Assembly (NCBI RefSeq): GCF_029688625.1
Contig: NZ_JARULC010000003.1
Coordinates: 124,001-188,000, forward strand
Length of the DNA stretch: 64,000 bases
DNA from: Qipengyuania marincola
GTDB taxonomy: Bacteria > Pseudomonadota > Alphaproteobacteria > Sphingomonadales > Sphingomonadaceae
Direction: 5' to 3'
Shown here: positions 44,400 through 53,955 of the stretch, in pieces
Layout of the letters: the number at the start of each line of letters is the position of its first letter
Position numbering within the stretch: the stretch's first letter is position 1
Notes under the pieces: model-generated
Told to the model about the DNA's origin: nothing
Database searches by the model: none
What the model saw: the letters and a program-made list of their open reading frames with translations, nothing else
Translations under genes and position numbers: made by a program

Positions 44400-45149
44400 T
44401 CAGCGCTTGGTCATGCCGCCGTCGACGAAGTATTCGCTGCCGGTCACATAGCTGGCCCGGTCGGACAGCAGGAACAGGGCGACCTCCGCAACCTCGCGTG
44501 ATTCCCCGAAACGGCCGAGCGGGACCTGGTTCTGGATCTGCTCCATGAACTGGTCCTTTTCCTCATCGGAAAGACCCATGCCTTCCATGAAATTGGTGTC
44601 GATCGGACCGGGGGCGACCGAATTCACCCGAATCTTCCGCTCCGCCAGGGCGCTCGACCAGCTGCGAGCCAGGGCGAGACACGCGGCCTTGGTCGCCGCA
44701 TATACGGCCCCCTGCGCCTGCCCAAGATACGGCGCGACAGAGGATGTGAGCAGCACCGCGCCGCCCTCCGAGATATCGTCGATCAACTCGGCCATCTGCA
44801 GCACCGGCCCGCGCACGTTGGTATTCATCATCTTGTCGAAGAATTCGGCGTCGTTTTCATCATTGGGGCCGAATTTGCCGTAGCCGGCGTTCAGCCACAG
44901 TCCGTCCAGCTTCTCGAACTTGTTGCGTACGGCCTTGGCCAGTTCAGTGGCCGCCTGGGGATCCGATGCGTCGTTCTGGAGCACGAGCGCATCATCGGGC
45001 AGCGCCTTGCGCGCATCCTCGAGATGCCCCTCGCTCATGCCGGTTACCGCGACATGGCCGCCCTGCGCGGCGATCATCTTCGCCGCCTCCAGCCCGAAGC
45101 CGCTGGTGCCGCCGGTGATGAGGAAACGCTTGTCGGTAAAGTCTGCCAT
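44400..45149 (-). CDS. Short-chain dehydrogenase/reductase
   Basis: A 249-residue Rossmann-fold oxidoreductase with the cofactor motif TGGTSGFG (residues 11-18), NAG motif (LWLNAGYG), catalytic Ser (LTSSVAP) and Y-A-A-T-K, and the C-terminal ASYVTGSEYFVDGG. The N-terminal pattern does not decide between NAD and NADP. Substrate unknown. GAGG precedes the ATG. A GGAAC-17-GGTT element upstream suggests general-stress control, in keeping with the CsbD gene downstream. Confidence 0.9.
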   Translation of the reverse strand: MADFTDKRFLITGGTSGFGLEAAKMIAAQGGHVAVTGMSEGHLEDARKALPDDALVLQNDASDPQAATELAKAVRNKFEKLDGLWLNAGYGKFGPNDENDAEFFDKMMNTNVRGPVLQMAELIDDISEGGAVLLTSSVAPYLGQAQGAVYAATKAACLALARSWSSALAERKIRVNSVAPGPIDTNFMEGMGLSDEEKDQFMEQIQNQVPLGRFGESREVAEVALFLLSDRASYVTGSEYFVDGGMTKR

Positions 45150-45184
45150 TATGAGCCTCGTGTTCGATGGATATGCTCCTGTCG

Positions 45185-45210
45185 AACCGGCGAGGCCGGT
45201 CACCCGTTCC
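45185..45210 (-). promoter_or_regulatory. Possible EcfG promoter for the SDR gene
   Basis: On the minus strand: GGAAC (45206-45210), 17 bases, GGTT (45185-45188), 36 bases before the ATG, a normal leader distance. It differs from the GGAAC-N16/17-CGTT consensus at one -10 base, exactly as does the element before topoisomerase IB. Confidence 0.45.
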
Positions 45211-45224
45211 GGCAGTTCATCCGA

Positions 45225-45632
45225 TCAGATGCCCGCCATCTCGAGAATGACGGACCATTCGTCGGGCTTGATTTCCGCGACTGACAGCCGCGACAGTTTC
45301 ACCAGTTCGCATTCCGCCAGTTGCGGTTCCGCCTTGATCTGCTTCAGTGTGACCGGGTGCGGCAGCTTGGTCTTCGGAATCACCTTCACTGCGGCCCACT
45401 TGCCCTCGGGGTCTGTCGGGTCGGTGATCCCGGCTTCGCTGACCTCGCAAATCCCGACGATCTCCAGCCCTTCGCGCGAATGATAGAAGAACGCCTGATC
45501 GCCAACCTCCATCGCAGCAAGATTGTTTTTCGCACGGTGATTGCGGACGCCGTCCCACGTGCCCTCTTTCTCGGCGACGAGATCGTCCCAGCTGTACTTG
45601 AAGGGTTCCGATTTCATCAGCCAGTAACGCAT
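45225..45632 (-). CDS. EVE-domain protein
   Basis: A 135-residue protein with the typical EVE sequence: YWLMKSEPFKYSWDDL at the start, WDGVRNHRAKNNLAAM, GDQAFFYHS, GIVGICEV-like strand and the C-terminal half ending EWSVILEMAG. EVE domains are PUA-like folds that bind modified nucleobases in RNA or DNA; similar stand-alone proteins are frequent in proteobacteria. The SDR gene lies 75 bases downstream on the same strand. Confidence 0.92.
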   Translation of the reverse strand: MRYWLMKSEPFKYSWDDLVAEKEGTWDGVRNHRAKNNLAAMEVGDQAFFYHSREGLEIVGICEVSEAGITDPTDPEGKWAAVKVIPKTKLPHPVTLKQIKAEPQLAECELVKLSRLSVAEIKPDEWSVILEMAGI

Positions 45633-45771
45633 GGATATTCTGTCCTTTCAAAAGGGGCCGCAGCGCGCTCCGCCCCTAACGACCCGGCTATGGCCTGACC
45701 AGACCCGCTTGCGTAAAGGAATGGATTAACCGCTTCTTAGGTCCCCACCCGTAAAGCCGACCCACTGGATT

Positions 45772-47478
45772 TTGGGGGTTGGATTGTCCGACTTTTCGAC
45801 AGCGTCAGAGCGACTGCAGGCAAAGGCCCGCGCGCGACAGAGTGCACGGCGCGAACGCGACATCGTTACGCTAGGCATAGCTCTGGCTGCCATCATCCTG
45901 TTCATCAGCACTGCGGGCGTGGCGCTGCCGATGATGGTTCGCGCGCTACAGGGCACCTCCGCCGCACCCGATCTGGTTCTGACCAATGCGCTGCTGCTGA
46001 ACATCGCTCTGATCCTGCTCGGGTGGAACCGCTACAAGGCCCTCACCGCAGAGCTCAAGCGCCGGTGCGCGTCGGAAGAGGAAGCGCGGCGCCTGGCCGA
46101 CAGCGATCATCTGACCGGTTGCCTCAACCGGCGCAGCCTGACGATCGCCCTGGCCGACTTGCTCGCCGAACGCATGGAGCGCGAACGCGCGCTTGCGGTC
46201 ATCGCGCTGGACCTCGACAACTTCAAGCAGATCAACGACCTCAACGGCCACATGGCGGGTGACGAAGTGCTGCAGTGCACCGCCCGCCGCATCGCTGCGC
46301 TATTGCCCGAAGACGGCCTGCTTGCGCGGCTAGGTGGCGACGAATTCCTGTGCGTGGTGCCGTATCATCCGCAGATGCAGGACCGGATCGACCAGCTGGC
46401 TTCGCGCGTGATCGAAAACGTCGCATCTCCGGTCAAGCACGAGGGCATGTCGCTCGATGTGACGATCTCCGTGGGCATAGCCTCCAGCAAGCACCTCACC
46501 CAGCCGACCGAGGGCACGGCCTCCGCGCAAAAGCTGATGCACAAGGCGGATATCGCCATGTATCACGCGAAAAAGCACGGCAAGAACCGCTATTACTGGT
46601 TCGAAGTCTCGATGGAAAACGAGCTGCGGTTCCGCAACGAGCTGGAAACCGGCATTCGCAAGGGCATCGCGAACGGCGAGTTCAAGCCCTATTACGAACA
46701 GCAGGTCGATCTCGAGACCGGCAAGCTGTCCGGCTTCGAAATGCTGGCGCGCTGGGAATCGCCAGAGCTCGGCGTGGTCGGCCCTGACATCTTCATCCCC
46801 ATCGCCGAGGAAATCGGCGTCATCGGGGAATTGAGCGAACGGCTGATTGCGCAAGCCTTCGAGGATGCAAAGCTCTGGGCGCACGAGATCAGCCTTTCGG
46901 TCAACATTTCCCCGGTCCAGATGCGCGATCCGTGGTTTGCGCAAAAACTGCTCAAGCTCCTCGTGAAGCACAATTTCCCCGCCAGCCGGCTCGACGTCGA
47001 GATTACCGAAAGCTGCCTGCATGAAAACGTCGGCATGGTTCGCTCGATGATCACGTCGCTGCGCAATCAGGGCGTGCACATCAGCCTCGACGACTTCGGC
47101 ACCGGCTATTCCAGCCTGTCGCAGCTTAGAACCCTGCCGTTCGATCGCCTGAAAATCGACCGGACCTTCATATCCGAACTGGGTTCGGAAGCGGATACTG
47201 GCAAGCTGGTGGACGCGATCGTTTCCATGGGTGACGGGCTCAATCTCCCGATCACGGCCGAGGGCGTGGAAAACGAACAGGTGCTCGAAGCGCTCAAATC
47301 AATGGGCAAGCTGAAGGGTCAGGGCTATCATTACGGCAAGCCCGAGCCAGCCGAAAAAGTGCTCGAACGGCTCGCTGCCCTCGACCTGCTGGCCGATGCC
47401 GCGGCCGATAATGTCACCGAAATCGAATTCGGCGCGCGCCCGACCCCGCGGCCCGGGGGCGACGCGCGGGTCGGCTGA
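45772..47478 (+). CDS. Membrane-anchored GGDEF-EAL protein (cyclic-di-GMP turnover)
   Basis: Two N-terminal membrane spans (about residues 32-57 and 68-85), a GGDEF domain with intact GGDEF at 188-192, and an EAL domain with EML at 323-325 in place of EAL, and DDFGTG at 440-445. The inhibitory RxxD site before GGDEF is absent (PEDG). Other phosphodiesterase residues (NISPVQ, DVEITES, KIDRTFI, AEGVENE) are present, so the phosphodiesterase is probably active. The start is unclear: TTG at 45772 or 45784. No sensor domain is recognisable between the spans. Confidence 0.9.
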   Translation: MGVGLSDFSTASERLQAKARARQSARRERDIVTLGIALAAIILFISTAGVALPMMVRALQGTSAAPDLVLTNALLLNIALILLGWNRYKALTAELKRRCASEEEARRLADSDHLTGCLNRRSLTIALADLLAERMERERALAVIALDLDNFKQINDLNGHMAGDEVLQCTARRIAALLPEDGLLARLGGDEFLCVVPYHPQMQDRIDQLASRVIENVASPVKHEGMSLDVTISVGIASSKHLTQPTEGTASAQKLMHKADIAMYHAKKHGKNRYYWFEVSMENELRFRNELETGIRKGIANGEFKPYYEQQVDLETGKLSGFEMLARWESPELGVVGPDIFIPIAEEIGVIGELSERLIAQAFEDAKLWAHEISLSVNISPVQMRDPWFAQKLLKLLVKHNFPASRLDVEITESCLHENVGMVRSMITSLRNQGVHISLDDFGTGYSSLSQLRTLPFDRLKIDRTFISELGSEADTGKLVDAIVSMGDGLNLPITAEGVENEQVLEALKSMGKLKGQGYHYGKPEPAEKVLERLAALDLLADAAADNVTEIEFGARPTPRPGGDARVG

Positions 47479-47531
47479 ACCGACCTTCTCCACTGGACGC
47501 TGTGCCCCGCACTGCATAGATGCGCCTCGTG

Positions 47532-48341
47532 ATGCGTGTCGCCTTTTCCAAAATGCATGGCCTCGGCAATGATTTCGTCGTGCTCGACGCGCGCGAGGAA
47601 GCCCTGCCCGCGATGACCAGCGCCGTCGCCCGCGCCCTCGCTGACCGGCGCGAAGGCATCGGTTGCGATCAGCTCATTGTGCTCGAACCGAGCGTCAGTG
47701 CCGATTTCAGGATGCGCATCTTCAATCACGATGGCGGCGAGGTCGAGGCCTGCGGAAACGCCAGTCGCGCGGTTGCGTTACTGCATGGCTCGCCCGCGCG
47801 GGTGGAAACCTCGGGCGGGACGATCGGCGTCGAACCCAGTGAGGACGGTGCAAGCGTGGACATGGGCACGCCGCGTTTCGACTGGGACGCGATTCCCCTA
47901 GCCTATCCGCTGGACACCGCGAGCATGCCGGTCGGCTGGGATGGGCTCGAGACGCCAGGAGCCGTCAACGTCGGCAATCCCCATGTGATCTTCTTCGTTG
48001 AGGACGCCGATGCCGTAGCGCTGGAGGAAATCGGCCCGACCATCGAACACGATCCGCTGTTTCCGCAGCGGGTGAACGTCAATGTCGCGACAATCGTCGA
48101 CCGGACGCACATTCGCCTGCGTGTATGGGAACGAGGCGTCGGCCTGACCCGGGCCTGCGGAACGGGTGCCTGCGCCACGGCAGTGCATGCCATGCGTCGC
48201 GGGCTGGTCGAACGCGAAGCAAGGGTAACGCTGCCGGGCGGGGACCTGAGGATCGAATGGAATGAAGATAACCGCATTCGCATGACCGGCCCCGCCACCG
48301 AAAGCTATCGCGGCACCTTCGAATGGGACCATTTTGCGTGA
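47532..48341 (+). CDS. dapF: Diaminopimelate epimerase
   Basis: Converts LL- to meso-diaminopimelate for lysine and peptidoglycan. The 269-residue protein has both catalytic cysteines in their motifs: EACGNASRAV and TRACGTGACATAV, and the family opening FSKMHGLGNDFVVLDAR. ATG 47532 is preferred over 47520 because it matches the usual N-terminus; neither has a clear Shine-Dalgarno. Its TGA overlaps the mtaB start (GTGA), beginning a chain of coupled genes. Confidence 0.95.
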   Translation: MRVAFSKMHGLGNDFVVLDAREEALPAMTSAVARALADRREGIGCDQLIVLEPSVSADFRMRIFNHDGGEVEACGNASRAVALLHGSPARVETSGGTIGVEPSEDGASVDMGTPRFDWDAIPLAYPLDTASMPVGWDGLETPGAVNVGNPHVIFFVEDADAVALEEIGPTIEHDPLFPQRVNVNVATIVDRTHIRLRVWERGVGLTRACGTGACATAVHAMRRGLVEREARVTLPGGDLRIEWNEDNRIRMTGPATESYRGTFEWDHFA

Positions 48342-49513
48342 GCGAGGCGCAGGTCATCTCGCTCGGCTGTCGGCTCAATATCTCCGAAAGCGAACAGATC
48401 CGCGCAATGCTCGCGCAGGAACAGGACCTGGTCGTTGTGAACAGCTGCGCCGTGACGCGAGAGGCGGTTCGCCAGACCCGCCAGGCAATCCGGCGTGCGC
48501 GCCGCGCCAATCCCGGCGCCCGCCTGCTGGTGACCGGTTGCGCCGCCGACATCGAGCGGGACCAGCTGGCCGCCATGCCCGAAGTCGACGGACTTGTCGC
48601 AAACACTGCCAAGCTCGACGCGCGCGCCTGGAATGTCCCCGGCCATGTTCCGCCCGCGCCACAGGAAAGGACGCGCGCATTTGTTGCGGTCCAGAACGGC
48701 TGCGATCACGCCTGTACCTTTTGTGTGATCCCTCAGGGACGCGGCCCGAGCCGATCGCTCGATATTCGCGAGGTTCTGAAAGAGGTTGAACGCCACTTGG
48801 CCCACGGCGCACCCGAAGTGGTGCTCACCGGTGTGGACGTCACCTCCTGGGGACACGATCTGCCTGCAAGGCCCGCGCTTGGCGAGCTTGTGCGCGCAGT
48901 GCTCGACTCGTTTCCGGAGCTCGGCCGTCTGCGCATGTCGTCGCTCGACGGGATCGAGATCGACCCGCTGCTGCTGGATCTGTTCGCCAGCGAGACGCGT
49001 CTGATGCCGCACCTCCACCTGTCGTTGCAGCACGGGCACGATCTCATCCTGAAGCGGATGCGCCGCCGCCACCTGCGGGGCGATGCAATCGCGCTCGTCC
49101 AGCGCCTCAAGGAAGCGCGCCCAGACATAGCCATCGGTGCCGATCTGATCGCCGGTTTCCCGACTGAGGAGGAAGAGCACCATGCAGCGAACCTCGCCAT
49201 CATTCGCGAGCTCGAGATCGTTCATGCGCATATCTTCCCCTATTCGCCCCGCCCCGGCACGCCCGCCGCGCGGATGCCCCAGGTCGATCGTGCACGGGTG
49301 AAATCACGCGCCGCCGACTTGCGCGCGGCAGCGGGAGCGACGCGCGACGAATGGCTGGCGTCACTGGTCGATAAGCCGCAGTCCGTCCTCGCGGAACGCG
49401 ACGGCACCGGCTACACTCCGCACTTCGCGCGCGTTTCGGTGCCACCCGGCACACGACCCGGGCAAATCCTCACCGTAACGCCGCAAGGATGCGAGAACGG
49501 CCTGCTGACATGA
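48338..49513 (+). CDS. mtaB: tRNA t6A37 methylthiotransferase
   Basis: A radical SAM methylthiotransferase that adds a methylthio group to t6A37 of tRNA. The 391-residue protein has the N-terminal MTTase domain (SLGCRLNISESEQI and VNSCAVTREA, TGCAAD), the radical SAM cluster CDHACTFC, and downstream landmarks LTGVDVTSWG and GADLIAGFPTEEEEH. Compared with RimO/MiaB it has the SLGCRLN opening of MtaB. GTG start overlaps dapF; its stop overlaps the ftsY ATG. Confidence 0.93.
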   Translation: MSEAQVISLGCRLNISESEQIRAMLAQEQDLVVVNSCAVTREAVRQTRQAIRRARRANPGARLLVTGCAADIERDQLAAMPEVDGLVANTAKLDARAWNVPGHVPPAPQERTRAFVAVQNGCDHACTFCVIPQGRGPSRSLDIREVLKEVERHLAHGAPEVVLTGVDVTSWGHDLPARPALGELVRAVLDSFPELGRLRMSSLDGIEIDPLLLDLFASETRLMPHLHLSLQHGHDLILKRMRRRHLRGDAIALVQRLKEARPDIAIGADLIAGFPTEEEEHHAANLAIIRELEIVHAHIFPYSPRPGTPAARMPQVDRARVKSRAADLRAAAGATRDEWLASLVDKPQSVLAERDGTGYTPHFARVSVPPGTRPGQILTVTPQGCENGLLT

Positions 49514-50439
49514 GCGACAAACCCAGCTGGACAGAGCGCCTCTTCGGGGGGTTCAAGAAGACCTCCGAACGTCTGACGGAAAACCTGACCGAAGTCGTCG
49601 GCACGGCCAGGCTCGACGATGCGACTCTCGACGATGTCGAAGACGCGCTCATCCTGTCGGACCTCGGCCCGACCGCCGCGGCCCGCATTCGCGAGGCGTT
49701 GCGCGAAAAGCGGTTCGGCCTGCAGATAACCGAGCGCGAACTGAAGGAAGCTGTGGCAGAGGAGATCGCCGCGATCCTTCGGCCCGTGGCCAAACCGCTC
49801 GAGATCACGGCCTTTCCGCGTCCGCAGGTCGTGCTGGTCATCGGCGTCAACGGTAGCGGGAAAACCACGACCATCGCCAAGCTGGCGCACCTGTTTCAGG
49901 AAGACGACTATGCCGTGATGCTGGCCGCGGGCGACACGTTCCGCGCCGCGGCGATCGGACAGCTGGCCACATGGGCGGAGCGGATCGACGTTCCGATCGT
50001 GCGCGGTCCCGAAGGGGGCGACCCGGCCAGCATCGTGTTCGACGCGGTGAAGAAGGCGACCGACATCGGCACCGATGTGCTGATCGTCGACACCGCCGGG
50101 CGCCTGCAGAATAAGCGCGAGCTGATGGACGAGCTGGCCAAGATCCGAAAAGTCCTCGGTCGGCTCAATCCGGAAGCGCCGCATGATGTGGTGTTGGTGC
50201 TCGACGCGACGAACGGCCAGAATGCATTGTCGCAGATCGACGTCTTCAAGGAGGTGGCGGGCGTGACCGGGCTGGTCATGACGAAGCTCGACGGAACGGC
50301 TCGCGGCGGTGTGCTGGTGCAGGCAGCGCAGCTATACGGCCTGCCCATCCATGCCATCGGCGTGGGCGAGAAGATCGACGATTTGCGCCCGTTCGACCCC
50401 GACCTGGTCGCGCGCGTGATCGCAGGAGTGGCAGAGTGA
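49510..50439 (+). CDS. ftsY: Signal recognition particle receptor FtsY
   Basis: GTPase that docks the signal recognition particle at the membrane. The 309-residue protein has the NG domain only: helical N domain (residues 1-95), G1 loop GVNGSGKTT (112-120), GDTFRAAAIGQL, DTAGRLQNK, TKLDGTARGG. The long acidic A domain of E. coli FtsY is missing; the short N-terminal stretch WTERLFGGFKKTSERL is amphipathic and probably binds membrane. Overlaps mtaB (ATGA) and yciB (GTGA). Confidence 0.96.
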   Translation: MSDKPSWTERLFGGFKKTSERLTENLTEVVGTARLDDATLDDVEDALILSDLGPTAAARIREALREKRFGLQITERELKEAVAEEIAAILRPVAKPLEITAFPRPQVVLVIGVNGSGKTTTIAKLAHLFQEDDYAVMLAAGDTFRAAAIGQLATWAERIDVPIVRGPEGGDPASIVFDAVKKATDIGTDVLIVDTAGRLQNKRELMDELAKIRKVLGRLNPEAPHDVVLVLDATNGQNALSQIDVFKEVAGVTGLVMTKLDGTARGGVLVQAAQLYGLPIHAIGVGEKIDDLRPFDPDLVARVIAGVAE

Positions 50440-51083
50440 CCGAGAAGACGACCGAAAAGCCCAAGTCGGGCTGGCTGAACATCCTCGTCGACTATGGGCC
50501 GCTGCTGGTCTTCCTGGGCGTCTACAAGTTCTACCAGCCGCCCGCCGATTCCACTTTCGGCGAGATCGCTGCGGTCATTTACGGGACCATTGCCTTCATG
50601 GTCGCAGCCGTCTTCGCGCTGGCATTCAGCAAGTTCAAGTTTGGCCATGTCAGCCCCATGCTGATCCTGTCGACCGCCTTGATCGTGGGGTTCGGTGGGC
50701 TGACCATCTGGTTGCAGGACGAACGCTTCATCCAGTTCAAGCCGACTGCGATCTATGTTCTGTTCGGCCTGCTGCTTGTCGGTGGCTGGCTGCGCGGCAA
50801 GGCGTTGCTGCAGATCCTGCTCGAAGCCGCCTTCGAGGGCGTGGACCGCGAGGGCTGGCTCAAGCTCTCGCGCAACTGGGGCTTCTTCTTCTTCGCCCTC
50901 GCCGTGCTGAACGAGGTGCTGGTGCGGGTGATGGGCTTCGAAGGCTGGCTCTGGGCCAAGCTGTGGGTGTTCATGCCGCTGAGCTTCCTGTTCACCTTCA
51001 CCCAGATCCCCATGCTGCTGCGGCACGGACTTGCCCTGGACGATGCGGACGAGGTCGCCAAGGACGAGCCGCCGACGGCTTAG
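50436..51083 (+). CDS. yciB: Inner-membrane septation protein A family (YciB/IspZ)
   Basis: A 215-residue membrane protein with five or six spans, family opening NILVDYGPLLVFLGVYKFYQP and later RNWGFFFFALAVLNE. The GTG start overlaps ftsY. YciB is linked to cell-envelope synthesis and septation, and placement after ftsY is common in alphaproteobacteria. It closes the coupled run dapF-mtaB-ftsY-yciB. Confidence 0.92.
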   Translation: MTEKTTEKPKSGWLNILVDYGPLLVFLGVYKFYQPPADSTFGEIAAVIYGTIAFMVAAVFALAFSKFKFGHVSPMLILSTALIVGFGGLTIWLQDERFIQFKPTAIYVLFGLLLVGGWLRGKALLQILLEAAFEGVDREGWLKLSRNWGFFFFALAVLNEVLVRVMGFEGWLWAKLWVFMPLSFLFTFTQIPMLLRHGLALDDADEVAKDEPPTA

Positions 51084-51134
51084 GGATTCCCGATCCTGAC
51101 GAGGGTAAGAGATTTATCTGTTCGACAAGCCGTC

Positions 51135-51821
51135 TCACGAACCCGCGATGAACATATTGATGGTCAGCCGCCCCTTCGCCGGGTCGCTGGATAATTCTCG
51201 CGGATCGGAAATGACCCCCGAATGCAGCGTCCATCCGCGATAAAGTATGAGCCGGTCGGGCCGCGCTGCGATTTCTTCGATCATTTCGTAGCGGTTTGAA
51301 GTTCCGTGATGATATTTGGCGGGAGGCTCTCCGTAATCCACATCATCGGCAATCAGCGCGGAATCATATTGCGGACGTCGGGCGGTGGTGATTTTCTCGA
51401 ACCCCGTCCGTCGGTGACGATAGAAAGCCGTGCCTCCGGTGTTTGCATCGGCAAGGTAATGCATGATCGCGATCACCTGACCGCTGGTATCGTCGTAGTG
51501 CGGGATACGCTGCTTCTCGACGAGTCTCTCTTCGGGTTCTGTCACCAGCGAAAAATGCGCAGATACGAGACGAACGTGCTGCTGCAAGCCGAAGGTCCGC
51601 TGAAGGATCGCCAATAGCAATTCACGGCGCAGATCGAGATAGCCGGGGTCCATTTTGGCCCGTATGCCCGGATAGTATGCGTCGGCGCGTGCGAAATTCG
51701 CTGCGGTGGCCTGCTGCCGGAGAACGTCTAGCATGCCGCTAAAGCCATCGATTATGACGACAGGCTCCCGCTCGCGGCCAAGCAAGCGAATATCGATTTC
51801 GGGTTCTGGCAAGTGCCTCAA
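51135..51821 (-). CDS. DUF6445-like protein (Fe/2-oxoglutarate oxygenase-like)
   Basis: The region IPHYDDTSGQVIAIMHYL, GGTAFYRHRRTGFEKI and the C-terminal TLHSGVI fit the DUF6445 family, with HxD and a distal His as in iron-dependent oxygenase folds. Function of the family is not known; members are often found near tryptophan-halogenase or TonB-receptor loci in sphingomonads, none of which is here. TTG 51821 is chosen as start because GGGAGAG lies six bases upstream; GTG 51854 is an alternative. Confidence 0.72.
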   Translation of the reverse strand: MRHLPEPEIDIRLLGREREPVVIIDGFSGMLDVLRQQATAANFARADAYYPGIRAKMDPGYLDLRRELLLAILQRTFGLQQHVRLVSAHFSLVTEPEERLVEKQRIPHYDDTSGQVIAIMHYLADANTGGTAFYRHRRTGFEKITTARRPQYDSALIADDVDYGEPPAKYHHGTSNRYEMIEEIAARPDRLILYRGWTLHSGVISDPRELSSDPAKGRLTINMFIAGS

Positions 51822-51889
51822 AGCCGGCTCTCCCAATGGGAAACCTAGAGACACCAACTCTCGATTGCAAAGCTGCTAGTGCTAAGAAG

Positions 51890-53836
51890 CTAAATTTCCA
51901 CCTGGCTCCCCAGTTCGACCACGCGATTGGTCGGCAGGCGGAAGAAATCCATCGCCGTCGCCGCATTGCGCAGCATCCATGCGAAGATCTTCTCGCGCCA
52001 GATCGGCATGCCGGGATCGTCGCTGGCGAGCAGGGTCTGACGGCTCAGAAAGAAGCTGGTGTGCATCATGTCGAACTTGCCGCCGCAGCGTTCCATTTCC
52101 TTCAGCCCTTCGGGCACGTTCGTTTCCTGCATGAAGCCATAGTGCAGGATCGCCCTGTAGAACCCGTCCCCAAGGTCATGGATTTCACAGCGCCGGTCGC
52201 TGTCGACATAGGGGCTGTCGTCGATCAGCACGGTCAGGATCACCACGCGTTCGTGCAGCACCTTGTTGTGCTTGATATTGTGCAGCAACGCGCTGGGAAC
52301 GCCGGCTGTCTGGCTGGCCATGAAGATGGCGGTACCCGGCACGCGAGTGGCGGAATTTTTCGCGCTCTTGGCAAAGATTTCTATCGGCAGGGCCGTCTCG
52401 CTCATGCGGTCGCGCATCAGCTTGCGCCCGCGCGCCCAGGTGGTCAGCAGGGTGAAGGCGACGAGGCCGACGACCAGCGGGAACCAGCCGCCATCGGGCA
52501 CCTTGACGAGGTTCGCAGCGAAATAGGCCCCGTCGACGATCAGGAAGAACACCACGATCGGCAGGGCGACCCACCACTTCCACTTCCAGACGCCGACAAA
52601 GAGCACGCCCATCAGGATCGTATCGATCGTCACCGCGCCGGTCACCGCGATGCCATAGGCCGCGGCGAGGTTGGAGGAGGTCTGGAAGGTCAGCACCAGC
52701 ACGATCACTGCCACCATCAACGCCCAGTTGATGACCGGGATGTAGATCTGACCCGCCTCGGTCTCGCTGGTGTGGCGAATCGAAAGGCGCGGCATGAAAC
52801 CGAGCTGCATCGCCTGGTGGGTGATGCTGAAAGCGCCGGAGATCACCGCCTGGCTGGCAATGAAGGTGGCCATGGTGGCGAGGATCACCAGCGGCAGCCG
52901 GTATTCCTCGCTCGCCAGCAGGAAGAATGGGTTGCGCACGACTTCGGCGGCCTGCTCCGGTGGCAGGCCAGCGATCATCGCGCCTTGCCCGAAGTAATTG
53001 AGCAGCAGACACGGCATGACGAAGCCGAACCAGCTCAACCGCATCGGTCCGCGCCCGAAATGGCCCATGTCCGAATAGAGCGCTTCCGATCCCGTGACGG
53101 CCAGCACCACCGCGCCCAGCGCGAGGAAGGCGACCACACCGTCGGTGACGAAAAACATCACCGCGTAGTACGGGTTGAGCGCCCAGAGAATGTCAGGGTT
53201 CTGCACGATCTGGTTCAGCCCCAGCCCGGCGATGACGGTGAAATAGACGATCATCACCGGCGCGAACAGCGCGCCAACCTTGGCCGTTCCGCGCGCTTGC
53301 AACAGAAATAGGCCAACCAACAGCACCAGCGCGATGGGTATGACCAAGGGATCGAGCCGACTGTCGACCACCGTCAGGCCCTCGACGGCCGACAGGACCG
53401 AGATTGCCGGCGTGATCATGCTGTCGCCGTAAAACAGCGAAGTCGCGAATACGCCCAGCAGGACGACGAGCCAGGCATATTTGGTCTGGCCGATATGGCG
53501 GCTGATCAGCGCGATCAGCGCCAGGCTGCCGCCCTGTCCCTTGTTGTCGGCGCGCATGAGGATGGTCACGTACTGGATCGCCACGACGATCAGCATCGAC
53601 CAGAAGATCAGGCTGACGACGCCCAGCACGTGCATCCGGTCGATCGCGATATTGGCCGCGCCGGAAAACGTCTCGCGGAAGGCGTAGAGCGGACTCGTGC
53701 CGATGTCGCCGAAGACGACGCCGATCGCGCCAACTGCCAGTGCAGTGCGCGACGCTCCGCCATGGCCATGGCCGCGACCATCGGTCGACGGTATCCCTTC
53801 GGGCACCGGGTCCCGCACGGCAGTGCTATCGCTCAT
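51890..53836 (-). CDS. kup: Low-affinity potassium transporter Kup
   Basis: A 648-residue K+:H+ symporter of the KUP/HAK family with about twelve spans, family opening [22 protein letters not shown], then [29 protein letters not shown], and [23 protein letters not shown], and a cytosolic C-terminal domain of about 150 residues. The ATG at 53836 gives normal length. No potassium-responsive element is visible upstream in the 119-base gap before the ccmI-like gene. Confidence 0.95.
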   Translation of the reverse strand: MSDSTAVRDPVPEGIPSTDGRGHGHGGASRTALAVGAIGVVFGDIGTSPLYAFRETFSGAANIAIDRMHVLGVVSLIFWSMLIVVAIQYVTILMRADNKGQGGSLALIALISRHIGQTKYAWLVVLLGVFATSLFYGDSMITPAISVLSAVEGLTVVDSRLDPLVIPIALVLLVGLFLLQARGTAKVGALFAPVMIVYFTVIAGLGLNQIVQNPDILWALNPYYAVMFFVTDGVVAFLALGAVVLAVTGSEALYSDMGHFGRGPMRLSWFGFVMPCLLLNYFGQGAMIAGLPPEQAAEVVRNPFFLLASEEYRLPLVILATMATFIASQAVISGAFSITHQAMQLGFMPRLSIRHTSETEAGQIYIPVINWALMVAVIVLVLTFQTSSNLAAAYGIAVTGAVTIDTILMGVLFVGVWKWKWWVALPIVVFFLIVDGAYFAANLVKVPDGGWFPLVVGLVAFTLLTTWARGRKLMRDRMSETALPIEIFAKSAKNSATRVPGTAIFMASQTAGVPSALLHNIKHNKVLHERVVILTVLIDDSPYVDSDRRCEIHDLGDGFYRAILHYGFMQETNVPEGLKEMERCGGKFDMMHTSFFLSRQTLLASDDPGMPIWREKIFAWMLRNAATAMDFFRLPTNRVVELGSQVEI

Positions 53837-53955
53837 GAGTTAAAAGGTCCGACCGCATCGCGTCATTTGCCCGAGAAACGGGGATCGACCCCGTGCAAGG
53901 CCGCGGCGATTAGCAGCACCAACGCCCGTCCGCAACATCATGCGGGAACCGACCG

